From contig JAPLKL010000046.1 in NCBI GenBank assembly GCA_026388095.1, positions 1-64,000 on the forward strand: a stretch of DNA of 64,000 nt. Reading direction: 5' to 3'. Each line of letters opens with the position of its first letter. The first letter of the stretch is position 1. The translations under genes were made by a program, and so were the position numbers. Positions 52,135 through 59,846 of this stretch are shown here, one piece after another. Origin of the DNA: Elusimicrobiota bacterium (GTDB lineage Bacteria; Elusimicrobiota; Elusimicrobia; UBA1565; UBA9628). Under the pieces are notes generated by a model. It worked only from the letters and a program-made list of their open reading frames with translations. It did no database searches and was not told the origin of the DNA.

Positions 52135-52467
52135 TCAGATACCGATGCGGGCCAGCATGGTGCAGATCTCGTTGACGATGTCGACCAGCTTGGGATGCGA
52201 GGCCTCGAAGCCCTCGGAGGACAAGGCCAGGCCTTCGACCGAGTGCTTCATCAAGGCCGGGGATTTGTCCTGGCGCGTGGCCTCGTGGGCCGCCATTTCG
52301 GCCAAGCTGGCGATGCTGTGGGCGTGCTCCTCATGGGTCTCGGACAGGCGCCCGACTTCGGCTTTCAGGGCGGAAAGCAAGGACAGGAGCTCGGTCTTGT
52401 CCTGGCCCTTCAGGGAATCGATCTTGCGGATGGCGTCTTCCATCTTCGTGACCGTGTCTTTCAGCAT
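52135..52467 (-). CDS. DUF4404-like helical protein
   Basis: 110 aa from ATG 52467. All helical, with heptads (MEDAIRKIDSLKGQDKTELLSLLSALKAEV) and a C-terminal HPKLVDIVNEICTMLARIGI that resembles the DUF4404 family ending. Function is unknown. AGGAG lies 6 nt before ATG 52467 but touches the in-frame ATG at 52473, which decides the start. It is the last gene of the minus-strand run from 54824. Confidence 0.65.
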   Translation of the reverse strand: MLKDTVTKMEDAIRKIDSLKGQDKTELLSLLSALKAEVGRLSETHEEHAHSIASLAEMAAHEATRQDKSPALMKHSVEGLALSSEGFEASHPKLVDIVNEICTMLARIGI

Positions 52468-52480
52468 GGGCATCTCCTGT

Positions 52481-53098
52481 TCATATCCGCTTGGCGTAGA
52501 GTCCGGCCTCGCCCAAGACCGGGGCGAAGCCTAGTTTCTTGACGTAAGACTCGAACTGGGGGGAACCGGCCGTGACCCGGAACTCCTTGAAGCCCTGCTC
52601 CTTGAAGAGCCCGGCCTGTGTGGAATAGAGGTACCGGGCGTTGCGCAGGTCGCGGTACTCCGGGATCACGTAGTCGAGGTGTATGCGCAGGGTCTCGGCG
52701 CCCTGGCCCTCGCAGACGAAGAGCCCGACCGGCATGAGGTTGCGCAAAGTGAAGACGCAGCGCGGCTCCGGGATGCCGCGCAAAGAGAAGCCCGGGAAGA
52801 AGCGCAGGATGTCCTCGGCGTAGTAGTCGACGAAGCTCTTGAGCAGGCTCTCATCAGCATGGGCCGCCGGCATGAGGCTGAAGTAGTCCTTCTTGCCGGC
52901 CAGCAGGCCCAGGTAGTAGGCGTCCACGGCCACGATGAGGGCGTTGACCAGAGCCACGGGATAGGCGCGCACGGCCACGCCGTAGAGCACGAAGAAGACG
53001 GCGCCGACGAGGTTGATCCAGCGCAGGCGCCAGATGTTGCTCATCATCAAGGAGAGGGCGACCAGGACGGAGCCGGCGTAGCCGACGAACTCGATCAT
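52481..53098 (-). CDS. YgjV-like membrane protein with GNAT-like domain
   Basis: 205 aa. The first 85 residues hold three membrane helices of the YgjV type (VGYAGSVLVALSLMMSNIWRLRW, LVGAVFFVLYGV, ALVNALIVAVDAYYLGLL). The remainder (RNLMPVGLFVCEGQG, LRIHLDYVIPEYRDLRN, FKEFRVTAGSPQFESYVKKLGF) looks like an acetyltransferase-type (GNAT) fold. The combination occurs in some bacteria; function unknown. It follows the 75-aa gene by 9 bp. Confidence 0.75.
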   Translation of the reverse strand: MIEFVGYAGSVLVALSLMMSNIWRLRWINLVGAVFFVLYGVAVRAYPVALVNALIVAVDAYYLGLLAGKKDYFSLMPAAHADESLLKSFVDYYAEDILRFFPGFSLRGIPEPRCVFTLRNLMPVGLFVCEGQGAETLRIHLDYVIPEYRDLRNARYLYSTQAGLFKEQGFKEFRVTAGSPQFESYVKKLGFAPVLGEAGLYAKRI

Positions 53099-53107
53099 GG
53101 GCGGTCG

Positions 53108-53335
53108 CTATTGCTCCGGGGTCTCCGCCGGCTGGGCGCTCTGCGCTTCCCGCTGGACGGCCGCATTGGCCTTGTCCCGGGCCGACTCCGCCTTCTTGAC
53201 GTCGTTCTGCAGGGTGGCCGTGTAGTGGACCAGGGGGTCCTGCTGGATCTTCTCCGGCGTGGACTGCTTCTTGAGCCAGCCCCAGAGGAGCCAGCACCCC
53301 CCGGCCAGTATCAAGAAGAAGATGATGGCCTTCAT
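53108..53335 (-). CDS. Small single-span membrane protein
   Basis: 75 aa. One membrane helix (IIFFLILAGGCWLLWGWL), then a charged helical tail rich in Lys, Gln and Ala. No known family. Its ATG overlaps the stop of the phytochelatin synthase-like gene by 4 bp (ATGA), so it belongs to that operon. Confidence 0.75.
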   Translation of the reverse strand: MKAIIFFLILAGGCWLLWGWLKKQSTPEKIQQDPLVHYTATLQNDVKKAESARDKANAAVQREAQSAQPAETPEQ

Positions 53336-54099
53336 GGCTTGTCCAATATACCAAGTTTGCCGATTCGGATATAGCCGCCATGGCCGAAGGCCGCGGTCTC
53401 GTGCGACAGCGCCTTGAGCAGCGCCTCATCCGGGACCCAGTAGGGCTCGTACCAATGCCGGTCCACGTCGAAGACTAGGACCCTCTTGCGGGCCGCGTCG
53501 TAGGCGCCGATGGGCGAGATGTGCGGATAGGGCCCTCCCTTGGCCAAAGTCAGGTCGTCCTGCACGAAGTGGACTATGATCAGATCCTCCGGGTTCTTCT
53601 CATTCTCAGCCAAAGCCCGGCGGAAATCCTTGAGCTCCCGGTCCCCGCGCGCCGCCGCCTCATGCCTTTCCACCAGGAACTCGGCCTTGCTGTAGGCCGC
53701 CAAGCCAGCCTTCAGGAAGGCCTCGAGCTGGGCCAAGCTCAGGCCATGCCTGCCGCCGAGCCCCGGCTCAGAGAGCAAGGCCTGCCAGTCTCCCTTGACC
53801 TGGTCCAGCAGTTCCTCTTGCGTGATGTTCTGGTCCTGGTCGCCTCGCGGCCGCCCGGCATTGAGCAGCGCGTTGAGCGCCATGGATGCCGCGGCCGCGC
53901 CGCAGGAGTAGCCGTTGATCTGGGGCACGTAGAAAGAGTTCAAGCGCCAGAAGTCGGGCGCTGGGTGGCCCGGGGCGCGGAAGTAGGCGTGGTCCTGGGA
54001 CAGAGGCACGGCGAGAGGGCTCTCCGGCGGCCCGTACTTGGGGTCGGCGGCCCAGGCCGGAGCCCGGCACAAGAGAGCCAGGATGAGCCAAGCTCTCAC
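53332..54099 (-). CDS. Phytochelatin synthase-like protein
   Basis: 255 aa, GTG start at 54099 overlapping the stop of the channel gene (GTGA). Signal peptide (AWLILALLCRAPAWA). The mature enzyme resembles the catalytic core of phytochelatin synthase (peptidase C83): Cys in GYSCGAAAASMALNALLN, His in PHISPIGAYDAA and Asp in VLVFDVDRHWYEPYWV form the triad. Bacterial relatives lack the C-terminal metal-sensing domain and mostly hydrolyse glutathione to gamma-Glu-Cys. Export to the periplasm is predicted. Association with a channel and a small membrane protein is unusual. Confidence 0.85.
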   Translation of the reverse strand: MRAWLILALLCRAPAWAADPKYGPPESPLAVPLSQDHAYFRAPGHPAPDFWRLNSFYVPQINGYSCGAAAASMALNALLNAGRPRGDQDQNITQEELLDQVKGDWQALLSEPGLGGRHGLSLAQLEAFLKAGLAAYSKAEFLVERHEAAARGDRELKDFRRALAENEKNPEDLIIVHFVQDDLTLAKGGPYPHISPIGAYDAARKRVLVFDVDRHWYEPYWVPDEALLKALSHETAAFGHGGYIRIGKLGILDKP

Positions 54100-54824
54100 A
54101 GCGGAGGCTTCTCCTGGCCGAGCCGCTGGCTCAGCCGTTCGACTTCCTGGCGCAGGCCGTGGATCTCCTCGGTCTCCTCCTTTTCTTCCGGCTCGATGAA
54201 GAGGCTGGCGGCATAGCCCGTGAAGACCGCGAAGAGCACCATGCCCGAGACCACGAGCAAAAACCGGATGAGCTTGCCCTCGAAGCTCACCGGGTAATGC
54301 CCCTGGTAGTCGATGTTGGCCAAGGTGTAGAGGGACCACCACAACCCGTCGCCGGCGGTCTGGATGTTCGCGTCCGCCCGGTTCTCGAAGGTCATGACGG
54401 CCAGCGAGGAGAACAGCGCGACCAGGACCGAGGCGCAGGCCGCCGTGGCGCAAACCGCCCGGCCCCGGCTGCGGTAGAGGTGCACCAGCAGGAGCTTGAC
54501 CGACCGGAAAGCCCGCAGCACCCTCAGCAGGCGGTAGATCCGCAGGACGCGGCCCCAGCGCAGAGCCGGCAGGGCCGGTATGCTGGAGACCAGGTCGATG
54601 AGCCCCCAGGGCAGCAAGAATCGCGTCTTGTCGCCGGCCTTGCGGAAGCGGTACAGGACATCGACGAGGAAGACCAGGCAGATCCCCGTGTCGAGCTTGA
54701 GCAGGAGCTCCGTCACCTCGGGCCGCAGCGTGAGGAACGTCTCCGCCGCCATCGCGCCGAGGATGAAGACGGACAAGACCAGGACCAGCAACTGAAAAAG
54801 AGAGGGGCTTTCGCCGTGTTCCAT
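54096..54824 (-). CDS. Voltage-sensor-type ion channel with atypical selectivity filter
   Basis: 242 aa. Six membrane segments in the Kv/NaChBac plan. S4 is ideal: RWGRVLRIYRLLRVLRAFR, with Arg at every third position. The pore loop, however, reads WWSLYTLANIDYQGHYP, where K+ channels have TTVGYGDxxP; the GYG is absent. The last helix (FLLVVSGMVLFAVFTGYAASLF) and a Glu-rich coiled-coil tail (EIHGLRQEVERLSQRLG) are normal. So it should sense voltage, but ion choice is unclear. GGAGG precedes the ATG; a TATCAT box at 54853-54848 gives a leader of about 20 nt. It heads the operon with the phytochelatin synthase-like gene. Confidence 0.85.
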   Translation of the reverse strand: MEHGESPSLFQLLVLVLSVFILGAMAAETFLTLRPEVTELLLKLDTGICLVFLVDVLYRFRKAGDKTRFLLPWGLIDLVSSIPALPALRWGRVLRIYRLLRVLRAFRSVKLLLVHLYRSRGRAVCATAACASVLVALFSSLAVMTFENRADANIQTAGDGLWWSLYTLANIDYQGHYPVSFEGKLIRFLLVVSGMVLFAVFTGYAASLFIEPEEKEETEEIHGLRQEVERLSQRLGQEKPPL

Positions 54825-54922
54825 GCCGTGCCTCCAGGCCTAGCCTGATGATACCAGTTTCGAGATGATTCCTAAAAACTTCCGGGAACCTCCGGCGGAC
54901 GAAAGGTGTCGGATTTTTGTGT

Positions 54923-54928
54923 TATGAT
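54923..54928 (+). promoter_or_regulatory. Extended -10 box for the Ser/Thr kinase
   Basis: TG-n-TATGAT (TATGAT at 54923-54928) is 7 nt before ATG 54936, predicting a leaderless transcript. No -35 is seen, which fits an extended -10 promoter. Confidence 0.6.
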
Positions 54929-54935
54929 ATTAGCG

Positions 54936-57518
54936 ATGTCCGGGCGCAGACGACTGCCGGCGGCGCTGCTCCTCGCGGGGTTCCTGCTCGCGCAGGGCAG
55001 CGCGTCTTGGGCGCAGAAGGTCACGCTCGCGCAATTGCGCCAACGGGCCGACCAGAACGACAGCGAGGCCCAATACTGGCTCTGCTATCGCTACTGGAAG
55101 GGGGGCGACGGCGCGGAGCCAGACTACAAGGCCGCGCTCGGCTACTGCCAGAAGTCCAGCCAAGCCGGCCATCCCAAGGCCACGACGGTCCTCGGCTGCA
55201 TGTACCGCCGCGGCCAGGGCGTCGCCAAGGACTACCGGCAGGCCCTGCGGCTGCTGAGCTCGGGGGCCAACGCCGGCATGGCCCGGGCCGACTACGAGTT
55301 GGGCCTGATGTACAAGAAGGGCGAGGCGGTGCTGCCCGACGCCGCGCAGGCCGACATGCACTTCTGCCACGCCGTCAGGCTCGGCGAGTGCCTGGCGCGG
55401 CAGGAATGCTCCGAGACCCGGTCCAAGATGGGCGGGTTCCAGATGGGCGGGTTCACTCAAGGGCTCTCCTCCTCGGGAGGCTTCGCCGGGCTCAAGAACC
55501 GCAACATGCAGGGCGGCGACTCCTGCGCGGAAGACATGCTCAGGCCGGAGCTGGGCGGGGTGGTCATGCCGCCCGGCGGGATCGGCGCGGACCAGGCACC
55601 CCCCGGGCTGCCGCCCATAAACCAGGACCAGGTGCGCCAGACCGTCCAGAACTTCGTCCTGCAGATGACCCCCGTGCCGGGGGATCCCAAGGCCGCAGCG
55701 GCCCGTCCCCCGCCGGCCGCCAACGAGCCGGATGTCAGCCTCAACAAGGCCGTCAGCCTGCAGGGCAATCCGCCGCCGCAGAGCCCCGGCCCCGCCGCGA
55801 AGGCGCCGGAGCCTTCGGCCGTGCCGATCCCCGTCGCCGCGCCCGCCGCGCCGAACGCCGAGCCGCGGCCGCCGCAGAAGCCGTCGCAGCTGCCGGTCAT
55901 CGTCCTCATCGCCGCCGGCTTGGTCTTCTCCCTGGTGGGGATCATCGCCTACTTCGCCTACAAGGCCTCTCTTTTGTCCTCGCGCCAGCGCGCCCCGGTG
56001 CGGATCCGCGAGCTGCTGGGCGCCGAGGCGCCGCCGCAGCAGGAGATCGCGGACCTCTACCATACCTACTGCAAGCAGGGCGGCCAAGCGGAGGCCTTCA
56101 CCAGCGGCGAGCTGCAGGCCATCGTGGCCTGCCTCGACTCGGTGGGGCGGGATTTCCCGACGCCGGGCCTCAGCTGCGCCAAGGCCCTGGAGTTGGCGGG
56201 CAAGCTCGCCGCCGCGGGCAAGACGGCCCGGATGCAGGACGTCCTCTCCGAGCCGATGCTCGTGCAGGCGGCGACCGCCGGCCGGGCTGACGAGGTCCTG
56301 GTCCTGCTGGCCAAGTCCAAGAGCGTCGACGACTTCGCCAACCACTTCAGCGCGCCCGGCCGGCCCTCCGATTTCTACGGCGCCTATGCCTCAGGCCTGG
56401 CGCGCCTGGGCCGCACCGAGCAGGCCCTCAAGATGCTCACGGTCAAGCCCATGGAGCGGTTCAGCCCGGAGGACCAGACGCTCCTGCTGGAGCTGCACGT
56501 CAAGCTTGGCCACTTCGACCAGGCCGGGCTCCTGCTCGACCAGGTCACCCAGCACAAGCCTCCGGCGGAGGCCAAGGACTACTACGAGGAGCTGGCCAAG
56601 CAGGCCACCATGCACGGCGGAGAACGGCTGGCCGACGACTTGCGCACCATCGCCGCCGGCAAGCCCCTCCAGGGCGCTCCGGCCCGGCCGCCGGCCACGG
56701 CGGGGAAGGTCCTGGCCGGCAAATACGAGCTGCGCTCGCTCATCAGCTCCGGCGGCATGGGCGAGGTCTATGACGGCTACGACCGCAGCCTGGACCGGCA
56801 CGTCGCGATCAAGCGGCTCCTGCCCGGGCTCTTGGTGGACCCTTTGATGCGGGAGCAGTTCCTGAGGGAGGCCAAGACCGCGGCGCACTTGACCCATCCC
56901 TACATCGTGCCCATCTACGAGAGCTTGGTCAGCGGCGACGACCTCTATCTGGTCTTCGAGTTCGTAAAGGGCGAGACCCTGCACAGCGTCTTGTCCCGCC
57001 GCTCGCGCCTGTCCCTCAAGGAGTGCCAAGGCCTCTTCCATTACGTCTGCCACGCCCTGGACTACGCGCACCGCAAGCATGTCCTGCACCGGGACCTCAA
57101 GCCGGCCAACATCATGCTCGATGAGAACGGCATCGCCCGGGTCATGGACTTCGGAATCGCCGTGGAGGCGACCGGGACCTTGTCGGCCACTTTCGTCGAC
57201 AAAGGGGGCGTGACCGGGACCCTGCGCTACATGCCGCCGGAGCAGCATTACGGCAAGGCCACGCGGGCGTCGGACATCTACGCCCTGGGAATCTGCCTTT
57301 ACGAGATGGCCACCGGCTACCTGCCTTTCAACGCTCCCAGCGTGCAGGAGTTGGTGGAGCAGAAGCACAAGGGCGAGTTCCACCCGCCGAGCTTCCACGT
57401 CCACGAACTGCCCAAGGAATTCGACGCCCTCATCCGCCAGGCCCTGGCTCCGGACCCCAAGTCCCGGATGCAGAACGTCCTCGAGCTCTACGAACAGCTG
57501 GCCAAGATTCCGACCTGA
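54936..57518 (+). CDS. Receptor-type Ser/Thr protein kinase with Sel1 ectodomain
   Basis: 860 aa from ATG 54936. A signal peptide (LPAALLLAGFLLAQGSASWA) is followed by Sel1-like repeats (about 45-160: AALGYCQKSSQAGHPKATTV, LGCMYRRGQGVAKDYRQAL), a Gly/Pro-rich linker, and one membrane helix (320-342). The cytoplasmic part has a TPR-like helical region (about 370-585) and a Pkn-type kinase (595-855): SSGGMGEVYDGYD, VAIKRLL, HRDLKPANIMLD, MDFGIA, GTLRYMPPEQ. All catalytic residues are present. The order, sensor outside and kinase at the C-terminus, is the reverse of PknB. The FHA domain of the cyclase at 34336-35937 is a candidate reader of its phosphosites. Its stop codon is 5 bp from a RAYT element. 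Confidence 0.9.
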   Translation: MSGRRRLPAALLLAGFLLAQGSASWAQKVTLAQLRQRADQNDSEAQYWLCYRYWKGGDGAEPDYKAALGYCQKSSQAGHPKATTVLGCMYRRGQGVAKDYRQALRLLSSGANAGMARADYELGLMYKKGEAVLPDAAQADMHFCHAVRLGECLARQECSETRSKMGGFQMGGFTQGLSSSGGFAGLKNRNMQGGDSCAEDMLRPELGGVVMPPGGIGADQAPPGLPPINQDQVRQTVQNFVLQMTPVPGDPKAAAARPPPAANEPDVSLNKAVSLQGNPPPQSPGPAAKAPEPSAVPIPVAAPAAPNAEPRPPQKPSQLPVIVLIAAGLVFSLVGIIAYFAYKASLLSSRQRAPVRIRELLGAEAPPQQEIADLYHTYCKQGGQAEAFTSGELQAIVACLDSVGRDFPTPGLSCAKALELAGKLAAAGKTARMQDVLSEPMLVQAATAGRADEVLVLLAKSKSVDDFANHFSAPGRPSDFYGAYASGLARLGRTEQALKMLTVKPMERFSPEDQTLLLELHVKLGHFDQAGLLLDQVTQHKPPAEAKDYYEELAKQATMHGGERLADDLRTIAAGKPLQGAPARPPATAGKVLAGKYELRSLISSGGMGEVYDGYDRSLDRHVAIKRLLPGLLVDPLMREQFLREAKTAAHLTHPYIVPIYESLVSGDDLYLVFEFVKGETLHSVLSRRSRLSLKECQGLFHYVCHALDYAHRKHVLHRDLKPANIMLDENGIARVMDFGIAVEATGTLSATFVDKGGVTGTLRYMPPEQHYGKATRASDIYALGICLYEMATGYLPFNAPSVQELVEQKHKGEFHPPSFHVHELPKEFDALIRQALAPDPKSRMQNVLELYEQLAKIPT

Positions 57519-58506
57519 CGGCGGGGGTCAGGTCTTGACATTGGACATTCTCCACGACGACGCCTAGGTCGCTTTCTATGGCGGCAATCAGGAGTGCAAG
57601 GCGCTGATCCCGGAGCATCCGGGACTTGAACCTGGCGACCTGCTTGTTGACACCGGACAAGCTCAGTTCGAACTGCGCCGCCAGGTCGTTGAGTGAGAGG
57701 AGCGCTCGTTCCCGAAGCAGATAGAGCGCTAAGGTCTTGGTCGGGGACCGCAGGCCGCTGATCCGTCCGTTCGGTCCACTCAAATGTCGTTCGATCGCGG
57801 TGCGTATGAGTCGCGGGTCCGCTCTATCCATGAAGTCCTTGCGCGCGGGGTGTTCAGGGGTCGCGAGGACGAGGGGTTTGGCGCGTGCGCGCATCGTCTC
57901 GATGAATTCGGGACTGCCCAAGAACGCCTGCCCGTAGGCATTGGCAAAGAGATCATCCTCCCTCTTGTTTTCGAGGAACGCGGCGTATGCTGCCTGTCTT
58001 TCAGCGCAGTCTCCAGGAAAGAGCTCCAGGGTCCTTTGAGTCTCAAGCCATGAGGGAGGTTCTCTCAATCCGAGGAAGTCGCGGCAGCTGCTCCATTCGT
58101 AATCGGAGGCCTCCTGCGACAGGCCCGAGCGGACAGGATTCTGGTGGATGTAGCGATGGACAGCCAAGAAGTAGCTGTCATGGTCAATCAGGAGGGATTT
58201 GAACCGTCCTTGAAACAGATGCCCTACGCGGTCATGGCGTCGATTGAATCCCTGACTATAGAGTCCGTTGAGCCGCCGAATCCCAGCGGATAGCTCTGGC
58301 CTGAGCGTTTCGACCAACACATGGTAGTGGTTCGGCATGAGACAATAGGCGTGGATGAGCAATCCATGGCGTTGAGCACTTTCGCCGAGGATGGCGAAGA
58401 ATCGTCGCCGGTCTTGATCGTCTAGGAAGATGTCCTGGCGGGCGTTGCCTCTTGCCAGGACATGGTAGTACGCGCCGGACAATTGAAGGCGGAGGGGGCG
58501 GGCCAC
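57430..58506 (-). CDS. RAYT (REP-associated tyrosine transposase, Y1 family)
   Basis: 358 aa, GTG start at 58506. The Y1 transposase core is clear: YYHVLARGNARQDIF, the metal site PNHYHVLVE (H-x-H), GHLFQGRFKS and RYIHQNPVRSGL. A C-terminal helix-turn-helix (LNDLAAQFELSLSGVNKQVARF) follows, as in RAYTs. The open frame runs through the left terminal repeat (VQCQDLTP) and 30 further codons into flanking DNA, antisense to the kinase gene, ending at 57430. The natural C-terminus is therefore uncertain. RAYTs cut and rejoin single-stranded REP-type repeats. Confidence 0.88.
   Translation of the reverse strand: MARPLRLQLSGAYYHVLARGNARQDIFLDDQDRRRFFAILGESAQRHGLLIHAYCLMPNHYHVLVETLRPELSAGIRRLNGLYSQGFNRRHDRVGHLFQGRFKSLLIDHDSYFLAVHRYIHQNPVRSGLSQEASDYEWSSCRDFLGLREPPSWLETQRTLELFPGDCAERQAAYAAFLENKREDDLFANAYGQAFLGSPEFIETMRARAKPLVLATPEHPARKDFMDRADPRLIRTAIERHLSGPNGRISGLRSPTKTLALYLLRERALLSLNDLAAQFELSLSGVNKQVARFKSRMLRDQRLALLIAAIESDLGVVVENVQCQDLTPAVRSESWPAVRRARGRSASGTWGPEPGPGG
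57512..57534. repeat. Hairpin at the left end of the RAYT element
   Basis: GACCTGA (57512-57518) pairs with TCAGGTC (57528-57534) around a 9-nt loop. The first arm contains the kinase stop codon (57516-57518), and the second arm is in the terminal repeat. Confidence 0.6.
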
Positions 58507-58585
58507 ACTATATATACGAATGAACCGCGGATTTGTTCCATCACCGGGCGCCCGTCCCAATGTCCAATGTCAAGACCTGACCCCC
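57523..58585 (-). mobile_element. RAYT element bounded by 27-bp inverted repeats
   Basis: A 1063-bp unit containing one RAYT gene. Ends 57523-57549 and 58559-58585 are perfect 27-bp inverted repeats (AATGTCCAATGTCAAGACCT... inward to outward). There is no target-site duplication, as expected for Y1 (HUH) enzymes. The left end is 5 bp from the kinase stop codon, and the right end runs into the methyltransferase stop codon. Another solo copy of the repeat is at 4967-4993. It looks like a recent single unit. Confidence 0.9.
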
Positions 58586-59775
58586 TAAAGGACCCGGCAC
58601 CAGAGGGCTTTGAGGTATTCGCCTTCCGGGTGGTCCGCGGCCACGGGATGGTCCGGTCCGGCGCCGGTCTTGCGGAAGACCTCGACGCGCTTGCGCGCCG
58701 AGCCGGCGGCGGTGCGCAGGCAGGCCTGGAACTCGTCCCAGGAGAGCATCCCGCTGCAGGAGCAGGTCACCAGGATGCCTCCCTCGGACATCACGGAGAG
58801 CGCCAAGCGGTTGAGATCGACGTATTTCTGCCGGCCCAGCTTGTAGCCTTCCCGCGAGGCGATCATCTTGTAAGGGTCGAGGATGACCAGGTCGTAGGTC
58901 TGGGCGTTGGCGCTCATCTGGCGCAGGTAGGGGAAGGCGTCCACGCAGACCGTCTCCAGCTCGACGCCGTTGATGCGGGCGTTCTTGTCGATCAGCCGGC
59001 AGGACTCGGGGTCGAGCTCGACGCAGGTGACGGCCTGGGCGCCGCCCAGCTTGGCCGCGTAGAGCCCGAAGCCGCCCGTGTAGGAGCAGACGTCGAGGAC
59101 CTTGCGGCCCCCGGCCAGCTGGGAGACGGCCAGGCGGTTGTCGCGCTGATCGCAGAAAAAGCCCGTCTTGTGCCCGCCGGAGAGGTCGACCTCGAAGATG
59201 ACCCCGTGCTCCTTGACGCGGGTCACGGTGCGGCCTTGGGGGGGGAGCTGGAACCCTTCCATGCTCTGGGTATGGTCGCTGGCCCGGCGGACGAACTTCG
59301 CGCCGGGATAGTGCTCGGCCAGCAGGCGCTCCAGGCGCTCGGCCTGCCGGAACATGGCCAAGGAGTAGAGCTCCAGCACGATGTAGTCCCCGTAGCGGTC
59401 CACCACCAGGCCGGGCAGACCGTCGCCCAGGTCGTAGACGACCCGGTAGGCGTCGGTCGCCGCGTCGAGCCTGAGCAGCGCGCGGCGCAGCTCCACGGCC
59501 CGGGCCAGGCGTTTGGCGAAGAAGACCTCAGGGTCGAAGCCGGAGAGCTCCCGGGTCAGCAGGCGCAAGGTGATGAGGCTCTTGGGGTTGTAGAGGGCGA
59601 CCCCGTAGGGGGCGCCGGCCTTGTCGTAGACCGCGACGAGGTCTCCGGGCCGGGCCTTGGGGTCGGCCTCCCCGATCATGCGCTTGAAGAGGTTGGCGGT
59701 GGCCGAGGCGGCGCGCAGCTTCACCCACGGCAAGGGTCCCGAGTGGGCGGCCGGAGGCTGCGCGGGCGAGTCCAT
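58585..59775 (-). CDS. RlmI-like rRNA cytosine C5 methyltransferase
   Basis: 396 aa, the exact size of E. coli RlmI. A PUA-like N-terminus (about 15-85: PWVKLRAASATANLF, PGDLVAVYDKAG) precedes a Rossmann methyltransferase: GHKTGFFCDQRDNRLAV, KVLDVCSYTGGFGLYAAKLG, TCVELDPES. The Cys in VTCSCSGML fits the second family cysteine motif. The motif IV stretch is LVILDPYKM where RlmI has DPPxF, so the usual second Pro is Tyr. The protein likely methylates 23S rRNA. ATG 59775 has TAGAAT exactly 6 nt upstream and no Shine-Dalgarno. Its stop touches the RAYT end. Confidence 0.85.
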   Translation of the reverse strand: MDSPAQPPAAHSGPLPWVKLRAASATANLFKRMIGEADPKARPGDLVAVYDKAGAPYGVALYNPKSLITLRLLTRELSGFDPEVFFAKRLARAVELRRALLRLDAATDAYRVVYDLGDGLPGLVVDRYGDYIVLELYSLAMFRQAERLERLLAEHYPGAKFVRRASDHTQSMEGFQLPPQGRTVTRVKEHGVIFEVDLSGGHKTGFFCDQRDNRLAVSQLAGGRKVLDVCSYTGGFGLYAAKLGGAQAVTCVELDPESCRLIDKNARINGVELETVCVDAFPYLRQMSANAQTYDLVILDPYKMIASREGYKLGRQKYVDLNRLALSVMSEGGILVTCSCSGMLSWDEFQACLRTAAGSARKRVEVFRKTGAGPDHPVAADHPEGEYLKALWCRVL

Positions 59776-59781
59776 GCAGGG

Positions 59782-59787
59782 ATTCTA
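59782..59787 (-). promoter_or_regulatory. -10 box (TAGAAT) for the RlmI-like gene
   Basis: Minus-strand TAGAAT (59787-59782), 6 nt before ATG 59775; predicted leaderless. A weak TTACGG lies at 17-bp spacing (59810-59805). Confidence 0.55.
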
Positions 59788-59796
59788 GCTAATCAG

Positions 59797-59832
59797 GGGG
59801 CCGGCCGTAAGGAAATCCGTCCGGCCGGCCCC
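59797..59832 (-). terminator. GC-rich hairpin after the 968-aa gene
   Basis: GGGGCCGGCC (59797-59806) and GGCCGGCCCC (59823-59832) form a perfect 10-bp stem with a 16-nt loop, 14 bp beyond the stop at 59847. No U-tract is present, so it is either a terminator or a boundary with the RlmI-like promoter. Confidence 0.5.
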
Positions 59833-59846
59833 TGCGCGGGAGTGGC

